Shown: piece by piece, positions 24,501-33,555 of the stretch
Layout: the number at the start of each line of letters is the position of its first letter
How positions within the stretch are numbered: the first letter of the stretch is position 1
NCBI RefSeq assembly: GCF_000702165.1
Contig: NZ_JNKU01000002.1
Coordinates: forward strand, 1-64,000
Origin: Sharpea azabuensis DSM 18934
GTDB lineage: Bacteria > Bacillota_I > Bacilli_A > Erysipelotrichales > Coprobacillaceae
Direction of reading: 5' to 3'
DNA length: 64,000 bases
The notes under the pieces: generated by a model
Seen by the model: only the letters and a program-made list of their open reading frames with translations
What the model was told of the DNA's origin: nothing
Database searches by the model: none
Program-made: the position numbers and the translations under genes

Positions 24501-24902
24501 ATGAATAAACCGAAAGTCGCATTTATCTGCGTACATAATTCATGTCGTTCACAGATTGCTGAAGCATTGGGCAAATATTATGCTAGTGATGCCTTTGAAA
24601 GCTATTCAGCGGGCAGTGAGACAAAACCACAAATTAATCAGGATGCAGTGCGTCTTGTCAAAGAGCGATATGGTATTGATATGAATAAGACACAATATTC
24701 TAAACTGATTCATGATATCCCTGATCCAGATATCGCCATTTCCATGGGCTGTAATGTTGGCTGTCCTTATATAGGAAGAGGCTTTGATGACGACTGGGGA
24801 CTTGAAGATCCAACAGGCAAGAATGATGAAGTCTTTTTAGAAATCATTGATGAAATTGAAAAGCACATTCTTCAATTAAAAGAACAGCTTAAACAAGACT
24901 AA
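24501..24902 (+). CDS. Arsenate reductase ArsC-like, low-molecular-weight phosphatase fold
   Basis: Predicted 133-residue protein with the phosphatase loop C10-VHNSC-R16 and the redox cysteines C84 and C88 in SMGCNVGCPY, as in thioredoxin-coupled ArsC, which reduces arsenate to arsenite. No ars efflux gene is nearby. It starts 29 bases after the macrodomain gene and is closed by a perfect terminator, so it is probably the last gene of the same unit. A role as protein-tyrosine phosphatase is less likely given the cysteine pair. Confidence 0.88.
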   Translation: MNKPKVAFICVHNSCRSQIAEALGKYYASDAFESYSAGSETKPQINQDAVRLVKERYGIDMNKTQYSKLIHDIPDPDIAISMGCNVGCPYIGRGFDDDWGLEDPTGKNDEVFLEIIDEIEKHILQLKEQLKQD

Positions 24903-24925
24903 CCGGAAAATTTCCGGTTTTCTTT
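24901..24925 (+). terminator. Rho-independent terminator
   Basis: AACCGGAAA (24901-24909) pairs with TTTCCGGTT (24911-24919), followed by TTCTTTT; overlaps the stop codon of the ArsC-like gene. Confidence 0.85.
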
Positions 24926-24982
24926 TGCTTTGGGTAGTAATTTTAAGGAAATTCGTATAGTCTTAGTCATAGAGGTGTTATC

Positions 24983-25654
24983 ATGAAAATACTAATTGTT
25001 GAAGATGACCAAACATTATTTCAATTACTCGCAAATGAGCTTAACCAATGGGGCTATGAGACAAAGGGCGTAGAAAACTTCAATGAAGTTTATCAGGAAG
25101 TGCTGCACTTTCAGCCTGAACTCATTCTGATGGATGTGACATTGCCTTATTATAATGGTTTCTACTGGACGGAGAAGATTAGACAACATTCCAAAGTGCC
25201 TATTATCTTTATTTCCTCCCATAATGAATCCATGAATATTGTCCAAGCCATGCAATATGGTGCGGATGATTATATTGTCAAGCCAATCGATATTGCCGTA
25301 ACGCGGGCAAAGATTCAGGCGGTCTTAAGACGTGCCTATGATTATGTCGTTGAAAGCGACAAATTAGCTTATAAGAATCTTTCTTTGAATTTAGCGGCCT
25401 GTAAGCTAGAAGGACAGGATATTAGCATCGATTTGACACGCACAGAGCTTTTGATTCTCGAATGTCTATTTCTTGCCAAGGATGATATTGCCAAAAGAGA
25501 AAGTATCATTGAACATTGCTGGCAAAGTGATCAGTTCATTGATGATAATACATTAGCTGTGAATATGACGCGTTTGCGCAAGAAGCTTACGAAAGTAGGT
25601 TTGTCTGATTTCATTATGACGAAGAAAGGTGTGGGTTATTATCTTCATGAATAA
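24983..25654 (+). CDS. Response regulator of a BceRS-type two-component system
   Basis: Predicted 223-residue OmpR/PhoB-type regulator. The receiver domain (1-115) has D8/D9 and the phosphorylated D51 (LILMDVTLP), with KPIDIAV carrying the conserved lysine. The winged helix (125-223) ends in TKKGVGYYLHE. It overlaps the kinase gene by 8 bases and precedes an FtsX-like ABC transporter, the standard Bce (bacitracin/lantibiotic detoxification) layout. It likely activates the transporter promoter via the site at 26545-26558. Confidence 0.92.
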   Translation: MKILIVEDDQTLFQLLANELNQWGYETKGVENFNEVYQEVLHFQPELILMDVTLPYYNGFYWTEKIRQHSKVPIIFISSHNESMNIVQAMQYGADDYIVKPIDIAVTRAKIQAVLRRAYDYVVESDKLAYKNLSLNLAACKLEGQDISIDLTRTELLILECLFLAKDDIAKRESIIEHCWQSDQFIDDNTLAVNMTRLRKKLTKVGLSDFIMTKKGVGYYLHE

Positions 25655-26558
25655 ATTTATAGACTATCTAAAGAGTGAGTATCAGCTCTTTTTAGGCTTT
25701 CTCTTTGTCGCAATCACAAACCTCTTAGTTTTTCTCGTAGCCAGTCTTTCCTTAGAATATTACTGGCTTTTTATTGAAATTTTGCTTTTTGGACTTGCTG
25801 TCTATCTTGTCGCAAGATTTCCATCTTATCAAAAAGAACGTACTCTAGATGAACAGGTTGAAGAACTCAAAGAAGAAATCAAGAGGAATGAAAATAGCTA
25901 TATTGATAAAAGAAAAGAGCTTGAAGAATATTTTCTGCTCTGGACCCATCAGATTAAGACACCAATCACCGTCTCTAAGCTGCTTTTTAGAACCTATGAA
26001 AATGCCCAAACAAAAGCCTTGGAAGAACAGATGTTTTATATTGAAGAATATACAAATATGGCGATGAACTATATTAAGCTTATTGACCGTAATGCCGATA
26101 TGGATATTACTTATGTTGATCTTGATGAAATCATAAAAGTGGTCTTGAAAAAATATGCCATGCTTTTTATTGATAAGAAGATTTCGCTAAACTATGAACC
26201 AATTCATCAGCTAGTCATTGCTGATAGCAAGTGGCTCTCTATTATGATTGAACAGCTTATAGCCAATGCTGTGAAATATACAAATCAAGGATCAATTACT
26301 ATTTCCTACAATAATGAAACAAGACAGCTTGCCATTAAAGATACAGGTATTGGCATACGTGAAGAAGATATACCTAAGATCTTTGATCGTGGCTATTCTG
26401 GATTTAATGGCCGTCTTAATGAGAAATCAAGTGGCTTGGGGCTCTATCTTGTAAGAAAGATTGCACTCTTGTTGAATATAGAGATTGATGTTGACTCTAA
26501 GCTTAATGTGGGTTCAACATTTTCTTTAAAGTTTCCTGCCAATCTTACAAATCTGTAA
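25647..26558 (+). CDS. BceS-type intramembrane-sensing histidine kinase
   Basis: Predicted 303-residue kinase. Two membrane helices (about 13-34 and 38-57) with only a few residues outside the cell between them mark the intramembrane-sensing class, which takes its signal from the ABC transporter. The phosphoacceptor is H101 in LLWTHQIKTPI. The ATPase domain has EQLIANAVKYT, IKDTGIGI and SSGLGLYLVRK. The ATG at 25647 overlaps the regulator gene. Confidence 0.92.
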   Translation: MNKFIDYLKSEYQLFLGFLFVAITNLLVFLVASLSLEYYWLFIEILLFGLAVYLVARFPSYQKERTLDEQVEELKEEIKRNENSYIDKRKELEEYFLLWTHQIKTPITVSKLLFRTYENAQTKALEEQMFYIEEYTNMAMNYIKLIDRNADMDITYVDLDEIIKVVLKKYAMLFIDKKISLNYEPIHQLVIADSKWLSIMIEQLIANAVKYTNQGSITISYNNETRQLAIKDTGIGIREEDIPKIFDRGYSGFNGRLNEKSSGLGLYLVRKIALLLNIEIDVDSKLNVGSTFSLKFPANLTNL

Positions 26559-26617
26559 GATTGGGCATGACATTGTCATTTTAAATAAATGCAGCGCATT
26601 TTTAAATCCTATACAAT
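26545..26617 (+). promoter_or_regulatory. BceR-type operator and promoter of the ABC transporter
   Basis: TTACA (26545-26549), AATC, TGTAA (26554-26558) fits the known BceR-family motif TnACA-N4-TGTAA, and lies within a longer perfect repeat CCAATCTTAC (26539-26548) / GTAAGATTGG (26555-26564) overlapping the kinase stop codon. TACAAT at 26612-26617 is the probable -10 with no good -35, as for activated promoters. Binding is inferred from the consensus. Confidence 0.72.
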
Positions 26618-26645
26618 AAGCATGTAAGAAACGGAGGAAGGTCTT

Positions 26646-27401
26646 ATGGCATTATTAGAACTCAAAAATGTAAGACGTATTTATAAGACAAAAAATGTCA
26701 CAACAACAGCATTAAAAGAAATTAACTTTACGGCAGAAGCTGGTGAATTCATATCCATCATGGGTGAATCAGGAGCTGGCAAGACAACACTCTTGAATAT
26801 CATTGCCACACTTGATAAGCCAACAGCTGGTTCAGTTATTCTTAATGGCAAAGATATCAGTAATCTCAAAGATAATGAAATCTCTCAGTTTAGAAGAAAT
26901 GAACTTGGCTTTGTATTTCAGGATTTCAATCTGCTCGATCAGTTCTCTAACCGAGACAATATCTACTTGCCCCTTGTTCTTTCCAACGAAGATGAATCAG
27001 TCATGAAGACAAGACTGGATCAATTGAAAGATCGACTCGGTATTGCTGAACTTCTCGATAAGTATCCCTATGAAATTTCAGGTGGCCAGAAGCAGCGTAT
27101 TGCGATTGCAAGAGCGGTCATTACAAAGCCATCACTGCTATTGGCTGATGAACCAACAGGAGCATTAGATTCCGCTTCATCGGAAATGATTCTGAATCTC
27201 TTTACATCCATCAATGAAGCAGGCCAGACAGTCTTGATGGTCACACATTCCTTAAGAGCAGCAAGCTTCGCAAAAAGAGTTCTCTTTATTAAGGATGGTA
27301 TTGTCTATCATGAAATCTATCGTGGTGATCATGAAAGCCAGCAGGACTTCATGGAACGCATTAATCAGGCTCAGATTGTCTTAAGCAGGGGTAAACATTA
27401 A
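26646..27401 (+). CDS. BceA-type ABC transporter ATPase
   Basis: Predicted 251-residue ATPase of the MacB/BceA branch. Walker A GESGAGKT (40-47), Q-loop FVFQDFNLLDQ, signature ISGGQKQR, Walker B LLLADEPTGALD, switch VTHS. It powers the permease at 27401, with which it shares one base (TAATG). Together they free cell-wall precursors from peptide antibiotics and signal drug flux to the kinase. Confidence 0.93.
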   Translation: MALLELKNVRRIYKTKNVTTTALKEINFTAEAGEFISIMGESGAGKTTLLNIIATLDKPTAGSVILNGKDISNLKDNEISQFRRNELGFVFQDFNLLDQFSNRDNIYLPLVLSNEDESVMKTRLDQLKDRLGIAELLDKYPYEISGGQKQRIAIARAVITKPSLLLADEPTGALDSASSEMILNLFTSINEAGQTVLMVTHSLRAASFAKRVLFIKDGIVYHEIYRGDHESQQDFMERINQAQIVLSRGKH

Positions 27402-29338
27402 TGAACTTTGCGATTGCGAAGAAGTTTGCGAAAAAGAATCTTAAGGCAAACCGTTCATTACTCATTCCTTTTGTGATCTCCAGTGGTATCATGTTGATGC
27501 TTTTTAATATCATGGCGAGCCTGCTTGATAATCATTATGTACGCACAAGACATGAAACACTATCAGTATTTATGATGCTAGGATTAATCGTTATTGCGAT
27601 ATTAGCAGTGATCTTTGTCCTCTATTCAACAAATTTCTTGATGAAGAGAAGAAATAAGGAATTTGCCCTCTATGGTATTCTAGGGTTAGAGAAGAAGCAT
27701 ATAAGAAAAATTATCTCTCTTGAATATCTTGTTCTCTTTACACTTATTGGCCTCATGGCTGTTATTGGTGGCTACGTCTTTGGTCAGCTGACATTCTTAG
27801 GCGTCAATAAGCTGATGAAGGATGTCACTGGTGGACTTATGGACTTCCCATTTAGTCTGACAGCTCTTCTTATGACAATGGTGGCGCTCGTTGTGCTTTA
27901 TATCATAACAGTGGCAAGAAGCACGGTAGGCATCTATCTTTCAACTCCAGCAACTCTGCTTCAAAAAGGACATAGTGGTGAAGGTGAACCCAAGTCACGC
28001 TATGTGCTCATGATTGTGGGCTTTGCATCACTTGCTGCAGGTTATATTATGGCTTTGACAATCAAGGGTGTTCTTTCAGCCGTATCCTATTTCTTTATTG
28101 CTGTAGGCTTTGTCATGCTTGGCACATATCTTCTTTATATCTCATTCTCCATTATTGTCCTCAAGGCACTTAAGAAAAGAAAAAGCTATTATCAGCCTGT
28201 TCATTTCCTTAATATTAGCGGCTTACTTTATCGTATGAAGAGTAATGCTGTTGCTTTGGCAAGTATTACGATCTTATCAACAGCAGTAATCGTCACAGTT
28301 TCTGCAACAGCTGCCATCTATGGCAATATTCAGACAATGGCCACAAATGCCTATCCACGTACTTATCAGGTAAAGTTTTATGGCAAAGTCAATGCTGAAA
28401 ACTACAAGATTGCTCAAGAAAAGATGACAAAGTTCGTCTATAATACAGCTAAAGACCCAAAACATATTAAAAATGTATATACTGCCTTTAATATGTCCAT
28501 CTATTGTCAGGAAAAAGGCAATAAGTTCACTTCATATCAAGAAGGTGCCCGCCCATGTTATCTTGAAGTGACTGAACTCAATGGTTATAATCAGTTCTAT
28601 CATCAAAATGCAACGCTTAAAGACAATGAAGTCTTAATGAATTCTAATATCAAAAAGAAGTTACCAGATACAATTATCATAAAAGACAAGACATATAAAG
28701 TAAAACCTGTCAGTGATAATTTACTTGGTGAATATGGTGTTGATGCATATGGCTTAGTTGTCAAAGATGTTGATACAATGTTCACCATCAGCAATGATGT
28801 CAAAATCAGACAGGGTAGTGCAAGAATTGTGCCAGAAATGAACTGGGATCTTGAAGGAGAAAGCAATGAAGCCTTCTATGCAAAGCTGAAGAAGTCTAAT
28901 CATAACTATTCAGTCTATACACGTCAGGAATATCTCAAGAGTGTTTATGAACTCAATGGTGGTTTCCTCTTCCTTGGTATTATCATTGGCATTGTCTTCT
29001 TGACAGGTACAATTCTGATTACATACTATAAACAGATGAGCGAAGGTTATGAAGATCGTGATAAGTATCAGGTGATGAAGAAAGTGGGACTTTCCGACCG
29101 CCTCATTAAGAAAACAAGTTCGTCACAGGTTGTCTGGATGTTCTTTACGCCACTTATTGTCGCGAGTATTCATTGTCTTGTTGCTTCAAAGATCATCTTT
29201 GAATTATTACATATGTTCGCAATCACAAAATATATGCAGTATGGCATTTATTTCATTGCAGTTACGCTTATATTCGTGATTGTTTACTTTATTATTTTCA
29301 AGCTTACATCAAGAGCTTACTATCGTATTGTGCAGTAA
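27401..29338 (+). CDS. BceB-type FtsX-family ABC transporter permease
   Basis: Predicted 645-residue permease with ten membrane helices: one near 20-40, three around 55-180, two around 200-250, one near 285 and three at the end (about 525-640). Between helices 7 and 8 lies an extracellular domain of about 210 residues (roughly 310-520), the ligand-sensing region typical of BceB. The sensed peptide cannot be told from sequence. Confidence 0.92.
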   Translation: MNFAIAKKFAKKNLKANRSLLIPFVISSGIMLMLFNIMASLLDNHYVRTRHETLSVFMMLGLIVIAILAVIFVLYSTNFLMKRRNKEFALYGILGLEKKHIRKIISLEYLVLFTLIGLMAVIGGYVFGQLTFLGVNKLMKDVTGGLMDFPFSLTALLMTMVALVVLYIITVARSTVGIYLSTPATLLQKGHSGEGEPKSRYVLMIVGFASLAAGYIMALTIKGVLSAVSYFFIAVGFVMLGTYLLYISFSIIVLKALKKRKSYYQPVHFLNISGLLYRMKSNAVALASITILSTAVIVTVSATAAIYGNIQTMATNAYPRTYQVKFYGKVNAENYKIAQEKMTKFVYNTAKDPKHIKNVYTAFNMSIYCQEKGNKFTSYQEGARPCYLEVTELNGYNQFYHQNATLKDNEVLMNSNIKKKLPDTIIIKDKTYKVKPVSDNLLGEYGVDAYGLVVKDVDTMFTISNDVKIRQGSARIVPEMNWDLEGESNEAFYAKLKKSNHNYSVYTRQEYLKSVYELNGGFLFLGIIIGIVFLTGTILITYYKQMSEGYEDRDKYQVMKKVGLSDRLIKKTSSSQVVWMFFTPLIVASIHCLVASKIIFELLHMFAITKYMQYGIYFIAVTLIFVIVYFIIFKLTSRAYYRIVQ

Positions 29339-29339
29339 G

Positions 29340-29367
29340 AAGCGTCTATTCAGGCGCTTTTTTTTTT
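29340..29367 (+). terminator. Rho-independent terminator of the Bce operon
   Basis: AAGCGTCT (29340-29347), ATTC, AGGCGCTT (29352-29359), then a long T run. Confidence 0.9.
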
Positions 29368-29435
29368 GATTTTTTGTTGATTATTGGCGTATTCTTGCGT
29401 AAGATGGACACAGTATGTGAAGGGAAGTAGAATTC

Positions 29436-30872
29436 ATGTTTCAAACAATCGAAAAATTATTGATTCAAATAGATCATTTTGTCTGGGGGATTCCTCTTAT
29501 TGCCCTGATTCTTTGTGGCGGCATTATGCTGACAATAAGAATGGGCTTCTTGCAGATTCGAAAATTGCCACTCGCACTAAAGTGGATGGTGGCTAGTGAA
29601 GAAGATGGCGAAGGGGAAGTCAGCAGCTTTCAAGCTCTATGTACAGCCTTAAGTGCAACAATTGGTACTGGGAATATCGTTGGAGTTGCAACTGCCGTGA
29701 CAACCGGTGGACCAGGGGCAATCTTCTGGCTGAATATAGCCGCGTTATTTGGCATGGCAACAAAGTATGCTGAAGGTCTTTTAGCTATTAAATATCGTAC
29801 AGTTGACAAGGACGGACATGCCCTAGGTGGACCTTTCTATTATATTGAAAGAGGGATGGGTGATAAATGGAAGCCTCTCGCTAAGCTCTTTGCCTTCTTT
29901 GGTGTTTGTGTTGGGACATTTGGAACAGGGACATTTACTCAGGTCAATGGTATCAGTAGTGCAGTGGCGAATTTCTTTGATCCAAAAAATAGTCATCTTG
30001 TATCTATTCCTCATCTTGGTTCATATAATCTTGTTGTCATTATTTCTGCAATACTTCTTACCATCTCCGCTGCGCTTGTGCTTTTGGGTGGGCTTAAACG
30101 GATTGCCCAAGTCACAGAAATTATAGTTCCTTTTATGGCAGTTGCCTATATTGCCAGTGTTGTTGTGCTCATGGTGACAAATGTTACAGCTATTCCTTTA
30201 GCTATTAAGATCATTATTGAAGGTGCTTTTAATCCACGTGCTGTTACTGGTGGGGCTATTGGTTCAATGATGATCGTGATGCAGACAGGTATTGCAAGAG
30301 GCGTATTCTCAAATGAAGCAGGACTTGGTTCAGCACCAATTGCTGCGGCGGCTGCTAAAACCAAAGAACCAGTACGTCAGGGCTTGGTTTCTATGACTGG
30401 TACATTTATCGACACTATCCTTATTTGTACAATGACAGGCTTAAGTATTGTCATTACTGAAGCTTGGAAAGTGCCAGGATTAAAGGGCGTTACCGTAACA
30501 TCCTATGCCTTTAGTCATGGTCTCCCATTCTCAAATACAGTTGCTTCATTTATCTTGATGATGTGTCTTGTTTTCTTTGCCTTTACAACAATTCTCGGCT
30601 GGAACTATTATAGTGAAAGATGTCTTGAATACTTGACGCCATCTAAGAAAGCAAACAAGGCCTTTAAATATATCTATATTTTTAATGTCTTTATTGGGTC
30701 ATTTATTTCACTTAGTACAGTATGGACAATATCCGATATCTTTAATGGACTTATGGCTATACCAAATATGATTGCAATCTTTGCTTTAAGCGGTGTTATT
30801 GTCAAGGAAACAAAGGCATTTTTCAAAGAAGACAAACAGGAAATTCTAGATATCAGTACGGAAGTCAATTAA
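29436..30872 (+). CDS. Sodium:alanine symporter (AGCS family)
   Basis: Predicted 478-residue membrane transporter with about eleven helices. It has the AGCS signatures ALCTALSATIGTGNIVGVATA, GGPGAIFWLN and GVFSNEAGLGSAPIAAAAAKT. Members import alanine or glycine, sometimes glutamine, with sodium. It is a single-gene unit between two terminators. Confidence 0.93.
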   Translation: MFQTIEKLLIQIDHFVWGIPLIALILCGGIMLTIRMGFLQIRKLPLALKWMVASEEDGEGEVSSFQALCTALSATIGTGNIVGVATAVTTGGPGAIFWLNIAALFGMATKYAEGLLAIKYRTVDKDGHALGGPFYYIERGMGDKWKPLAKLFAFFGVCVGTFGTGTFTQVNGISSAVANFFDPKNSHLVSIPHLGSYNLVVIISAILLTISAALVLLGGLKRIAQVTEIIVPFMAVAYIASVVVLMVTNVTAIPLAIKIIIEGAFNPRAVTGGAIGSMMIVMQTGIARGVFSNEAGLGSAPIAAAAAKTKEPVRQGLVSMTGTFIDTILICTMTGLSIVITEAWKVPGLKGVTVTSYAFSHGLPFSNTVASFILMMCLVFFAFTTILGWNYYSERCLEYLTPSKKANKAFKYIYIFNVFIGSFISLSTVWTISDIFNGLMAIPNMIAIFALSGVIVKETKAFFKEDKQEILDISTEVN

Positions 30873-30898
30873 GAGGTTTGATTTGACCTCTTTTTTGT
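30871..30898 (+). terminator. Rho-independent terminator
   Basis: AAGAGGT (30871-30877), eight bases, ACCTCTT (30886-30892), then Ts. Confidence 0.85.
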
Positions 30899-30906
30899 TA
30901 AAGGGT

Positions 30907-30934
30907 TTTTGAAAGCAAAAGAAAACTGTATAAT
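30907..30934 (+). promoter_or_regulatory. Promoter of the DUF2200 gene
   Basis: TTTTGA (30907-30912), 16 bp spacer, perfect TATAAT (30929-30934). Confidence 0.6.
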
Positions 30935-30962
30935 ATACTTATAAAAGGGTGGTGTTACATAA

Positions 30963-31325
30963 GTGAGCGACAAGATATTTACGATGGAATTTAGAAAAAT
31001 TTATGATTTGCTTGTAAAAAAAGCAGTTCGAAAAATGCATACGCCTGAAGAAGTAAATGAGCTGATCTGCTGGATAACAGGCTATTTGCCAAGTGACCTC
31101 AATAAACTGGCAGAAGAGCCCATCACATATGCTGATTTTATCTTAAATGCGCCCCATTGGAATGATGGCAGTAAAAATATTAAAGGAAAGATTTGTGGTG
31201 TAAGAATTGAAACGATTGAGGATCCTATAATGTGGAAGATACGTTGTCTTGATAAAATAATTGATGAATTGGCAAAGGGGAAGCGTGTTGATCAGATCAT
31301 TGGCAAGTATGAGAAAGATGAATAA
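30963..31325 (+). CDS. DUF2200 family protein
   Basis: Predicted 120-residue protein. KIFTMEFRKIYDLLVKKAVRK, followed by EEVNELICWITGY, FILNAPHWNDGSKNIKGKICG and DPIMWKIRCLDKIIDELAKGK, matches DUF2200, a small family without known function. The start is GTG at 30963, chosen because the family normally begins about there and AAGGGTGG lies upstream; an ATG at 30984 would cut the first conserved turn. Confidence 0.85.
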   Translation: MSDKIFTMEFRKIYDLLVKKAVRKMHTPEEVNELICWITGYLPSDLNKLAEEPITYADFILNAPHWNDGSKNIKGKICGVRIETIEDPIMWKIRCLDKIIDELAKGKRVDQIIGKYEKDE

Positions 31326-31341
31326 GCTTTCTCTTTTTTTC
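31311..31341 (+). terminator. Rho-independent terminator overlapping the gene end
   Basis: GAGAAAG (31311-31317), nine bases, CTTTCTC (31327-31333), then seven or more Ts. Confidence 0.85.
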
Positions 31342-31435
31342 TTTTCAAGCAAATCATTAGTAAAGGCTAACATGACGTGCTATGATATTTATAGAAATAA
31401 ATTTCTTAAAATAAGTAATAAAGGAGATGTAAGAA

Positions 31436-32395
31436 ATGAAAAAAGTAGTTGTAGTCGGTGGTGGCGTTTTAGGCACTCAGATTGGCTTGATTGCTGCATA
31501 CTGGGGCAATGATGTTACATTCTGGCTAAGATCAGAAGGTTCAATTGGCAGAACTGAACCAAAAATCAAGAGATATTCTGCCCTTATGCTTGAGGACTTA
31601 AAAAAGGCAAAAGCATTAATTGGTAATCCAATGGGTGCTTATCTCTATCCTCATGGAATGATCAAGGACTGGGCGAGTGTAACGCCTGAAAAGATTGATG
31701 AACTGATTGCTCAGGGTGAAGCCAATCTGACAAATAATGTTCATATTTCATTAGATATGGCAGCTGTTATTCCTGGTGCTGATATTATTGTTGAATCAAT
31801 GTCAGAAAATGTTGAAGCTAAAAAGGCTGTATATGAAAAGATGCGTGATCTCATAGATGAACATACAATTCTTGTCACAAATTCATCAACATTATTACCA
31901 AGTATGTTTGAGAAATATACAGGCTGTCCTGAAAGATATCTAGCAATGCACTTTGCGAATACAATCTGGAAGAATAATACAGCAGAAATCATGGGACATC
32001 CAGGTACATCAGAAGATGCCTATAATAAGATTGTGGAATTTGCAGGTGAAATTGGCATGGTACCTCTATGCTTACATAAAGAACAGCCAGGTTATATTCT
32101 TAATTCCATGCTTGTGCCATTCTTAAATGCTGCTCAGGCATTATGGGCTAATGAAGTTGCTGATCCACGGACAATTGATAAGACATGGGAAATTGGTACT
32201 GGCGCACCTGCTGGTCCATTCAAGATTCTCGATATCGTTGGTCTTGAAACTGCCTATAATATCAATCTTATGAATCCAAAAACAAAAGAAGAAGGTTCAA
32301 TCAATTATAAGATCGATAAGCTTCTAAAAGAGAAGATTGACAAAGGTGAAACTGGTGTCAATGCTGGTAAAGGCTTCTACGACTATAAGAAATAA
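31436..32395 (+). CDS. 3-hydroxyacyl-CoA dehydrogenase family protein
   Basis: Predicted 319-residue NAD-dependent dehydrogenase. The Rossmann motif is VVGGGVLGTQIGLIAAYWG (5-23). The catalytic histidine is in AMHFANTIW and the C-terminal dimerisation domain runs from about residue 200, with NSMLVPFLNAA and GPFKILDIVG. Relatives oxidise 3-hydroxybutyryl-CoA, but no other beta-oxidation or butyrate gene is beside it, so another 3-hydroxyacid is possible. It is a single-gene unit with AAAGGAG before the start. Confidence 0.88.
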   Translation: MKKVVVVGGGVLGTQIGLIAAYWGNDVTFWLRSEGSIGRTEPKIKRYSALMLEDLKKAKALIGNPMGAYLYPHGMIKDWASVTPEKIDELIAQGEANLTNNVHISLDMAAVIPGADIIVESMSENVEAKKAVYEKMRDLIDEHTILVTNSSTLLPSMFEKYTGCPERYLAMHFANTIWKNNTAEIMGHPGTSEDAYNKIVEFAGEIGMVPLCLHKEQPGYILNSMLVPFLNAAQALWANEVADPRTIDKTWEIGTGAPAGPFKILDIVGLETAYNINLMNPKTKEEGSINYKIDKLLKEKIDKGETGVNAGKGFYDYKK

Positions 32396-32402
32396 TACAA
32401 AG

Positions 32403-32425
32403 GGCATGATCATTCATGCCTTTTA
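32403..32425 (+). terminator. Rho-independent terminator
   Basis: GGCATGA (32403-32409), TCAT, TCATGCC (32414-32420), TTTT. Confidence 0.85.
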
Positions 32426-32451
32426 TTTGTATGCGTGAAAACTCCGTTTAT

Positions 32452-32491
32452 ACGCTATATATGTTGTAATATTATCATAGCGTTGTATAAT
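32452..32491 (+). promoter_or_regulatory. Promoter of the bile salt hydrolase gene with an inverted repeat
   Basis: TTGTAA (32464-32469), 16 bp spacer, TATAAT (32486-32491). ACGCTAT (32452-32458) and ATAGCGT (32477-32483) form a 7-bp perfect inverted repeat that brackets the -35 and abuts the -10, possibly an operator. Confidence 0.6.
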
Positions 32492-32542
32492 ATGAGTAGC
32501 GAATCTCTTTTCAAAGAAGAGTGTACATAAGGAGGCTTAAAA

Positions 32543-33550
32543 ATGTGTACAGCAGCAACTTATAAAACAAAAGACTTTTATTTTGGGAGAAATCTAGATT
32601 TGGAATTCTCTTATCATGAAACAGTTACGGTAACACCAAGAAATAAGGTTTTCGCATTACGTCATGCTGGTCAGCTCGATCATCATTATGCATTAATAGG
32701 CATGGCATTTGTAGTAGGAGATTATCCTCTCTATTATGATGCAACAAATGAAAAAGGATTGAGCATGGCTGGATTGAACTTCCCTGGTAATGCACATTAT
32801 AATAAGGTTGTTGAAGGAAAGGATAATATCGCTTCGTTTGAACTAGTTCCTTGGCTTCTTGGACAGTGCGCTAATGTGGAAGAAGCTAAGACTTTGCTTG
32901 AACGTATTAATATTACTGATGATGCCTTCAGCAAAGAGCTTCAGCCATCACCATTACATTGGATGATTGCTGATAAGAATCAGACAATCGTTTTTGAACA
33001 GACTGTCAATGGTGGTAAAATTTATGATAATCCTGTTGGAGTCATGACAAATAATCCAACGTTTGATTACCATCTCTTACATTTAGCTGACTATATGAAT
33101 GCTTCAGCTGATGTTCCAGAAAACAAGTTAGCTAAGGGTGTTCAGTTTAATGCCTACTCGAGAGGAATGGGTGGATTTGGCATTCCTGGTGACCTGTCAT
33201 CGGCATCACGTTTTGTCAAGGTAGCTTTCACAAAGATGAATTCCATTTCTGGTGATAGTGAAAGTGCTAGCATTTCGCAGTTCTTCAAGATTCTTGGCTC
33301 GGTAGAACAACAAAAAGGATGTTGCCGTTTAAGCTATGAAGATGATGGCACACCTGTTTGTGAATATACAATCTATTCAAGCTGTTGTAATACGGATAAG
33401 GGCATTTACTACTATACGACATATGAGAATAGCCAGATCAGTGCTGTCGATATGCATAATGAAGATCTTGATGGCAGTTCGACAGTTTCCTATGAGCTTG
33501 TCAAAGATCAACAAATTAATTATCAAAACAAACCAAATGCCGCAGAATAA
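32543..33550 (+). CDS. bsh: Bile salt hydrolase (choloylglycine hydrolase family)
   Basis: Predicted 335-residue Ntn-hydrolase that cleaves glycine or taurine from conjugated bile acids. After removal of Met1, C2 is the nucleophile. R16 and D19 (FGRNLDLEF), the asparagine of GLNFPGNAHY and MTNNPTFDYHL, and the arginine of SSASRFVK complete the known active site. An asparagine rather than tyrosine in the GLNFPG loop favours bile salt hydrolase over penicillin V acylase. There is no signal peptide, as for most cytoplasmic enzymes of this type. It stands alone behind its own promoter and terminator. Confidence 0.9.
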   Translation: MCTAATYKTKDFYFGRNLDLEFSYHETVTVTPRNKVFALRHAGQLDHHYALIGMAFVVGDYPLYYDATNEKGLSMAGLNFPGNAHYNKVVEGKDNIASFELVPWLLGQCANVEEAKTLLERINITDDAFSKELQPSPLHWMIADKNQTIVFEQTVNGGKIYDNPVGVMTNNPTFDYHLLHLADYMNASADVPENKLAKGVQFNAYSRGMGGFGIPGDLSSASRFVKVAFTKMNSISGDSESASISQFFKILGSVEQQKGCCRLSYEDDGTPVCEYTIYSSCCNTDKGIYYYTTYENSQISAVDMHNEDLDGSSTVSYELVKDQQINYQNKPNAAE

Positions 33551-33555
33551 TCATG

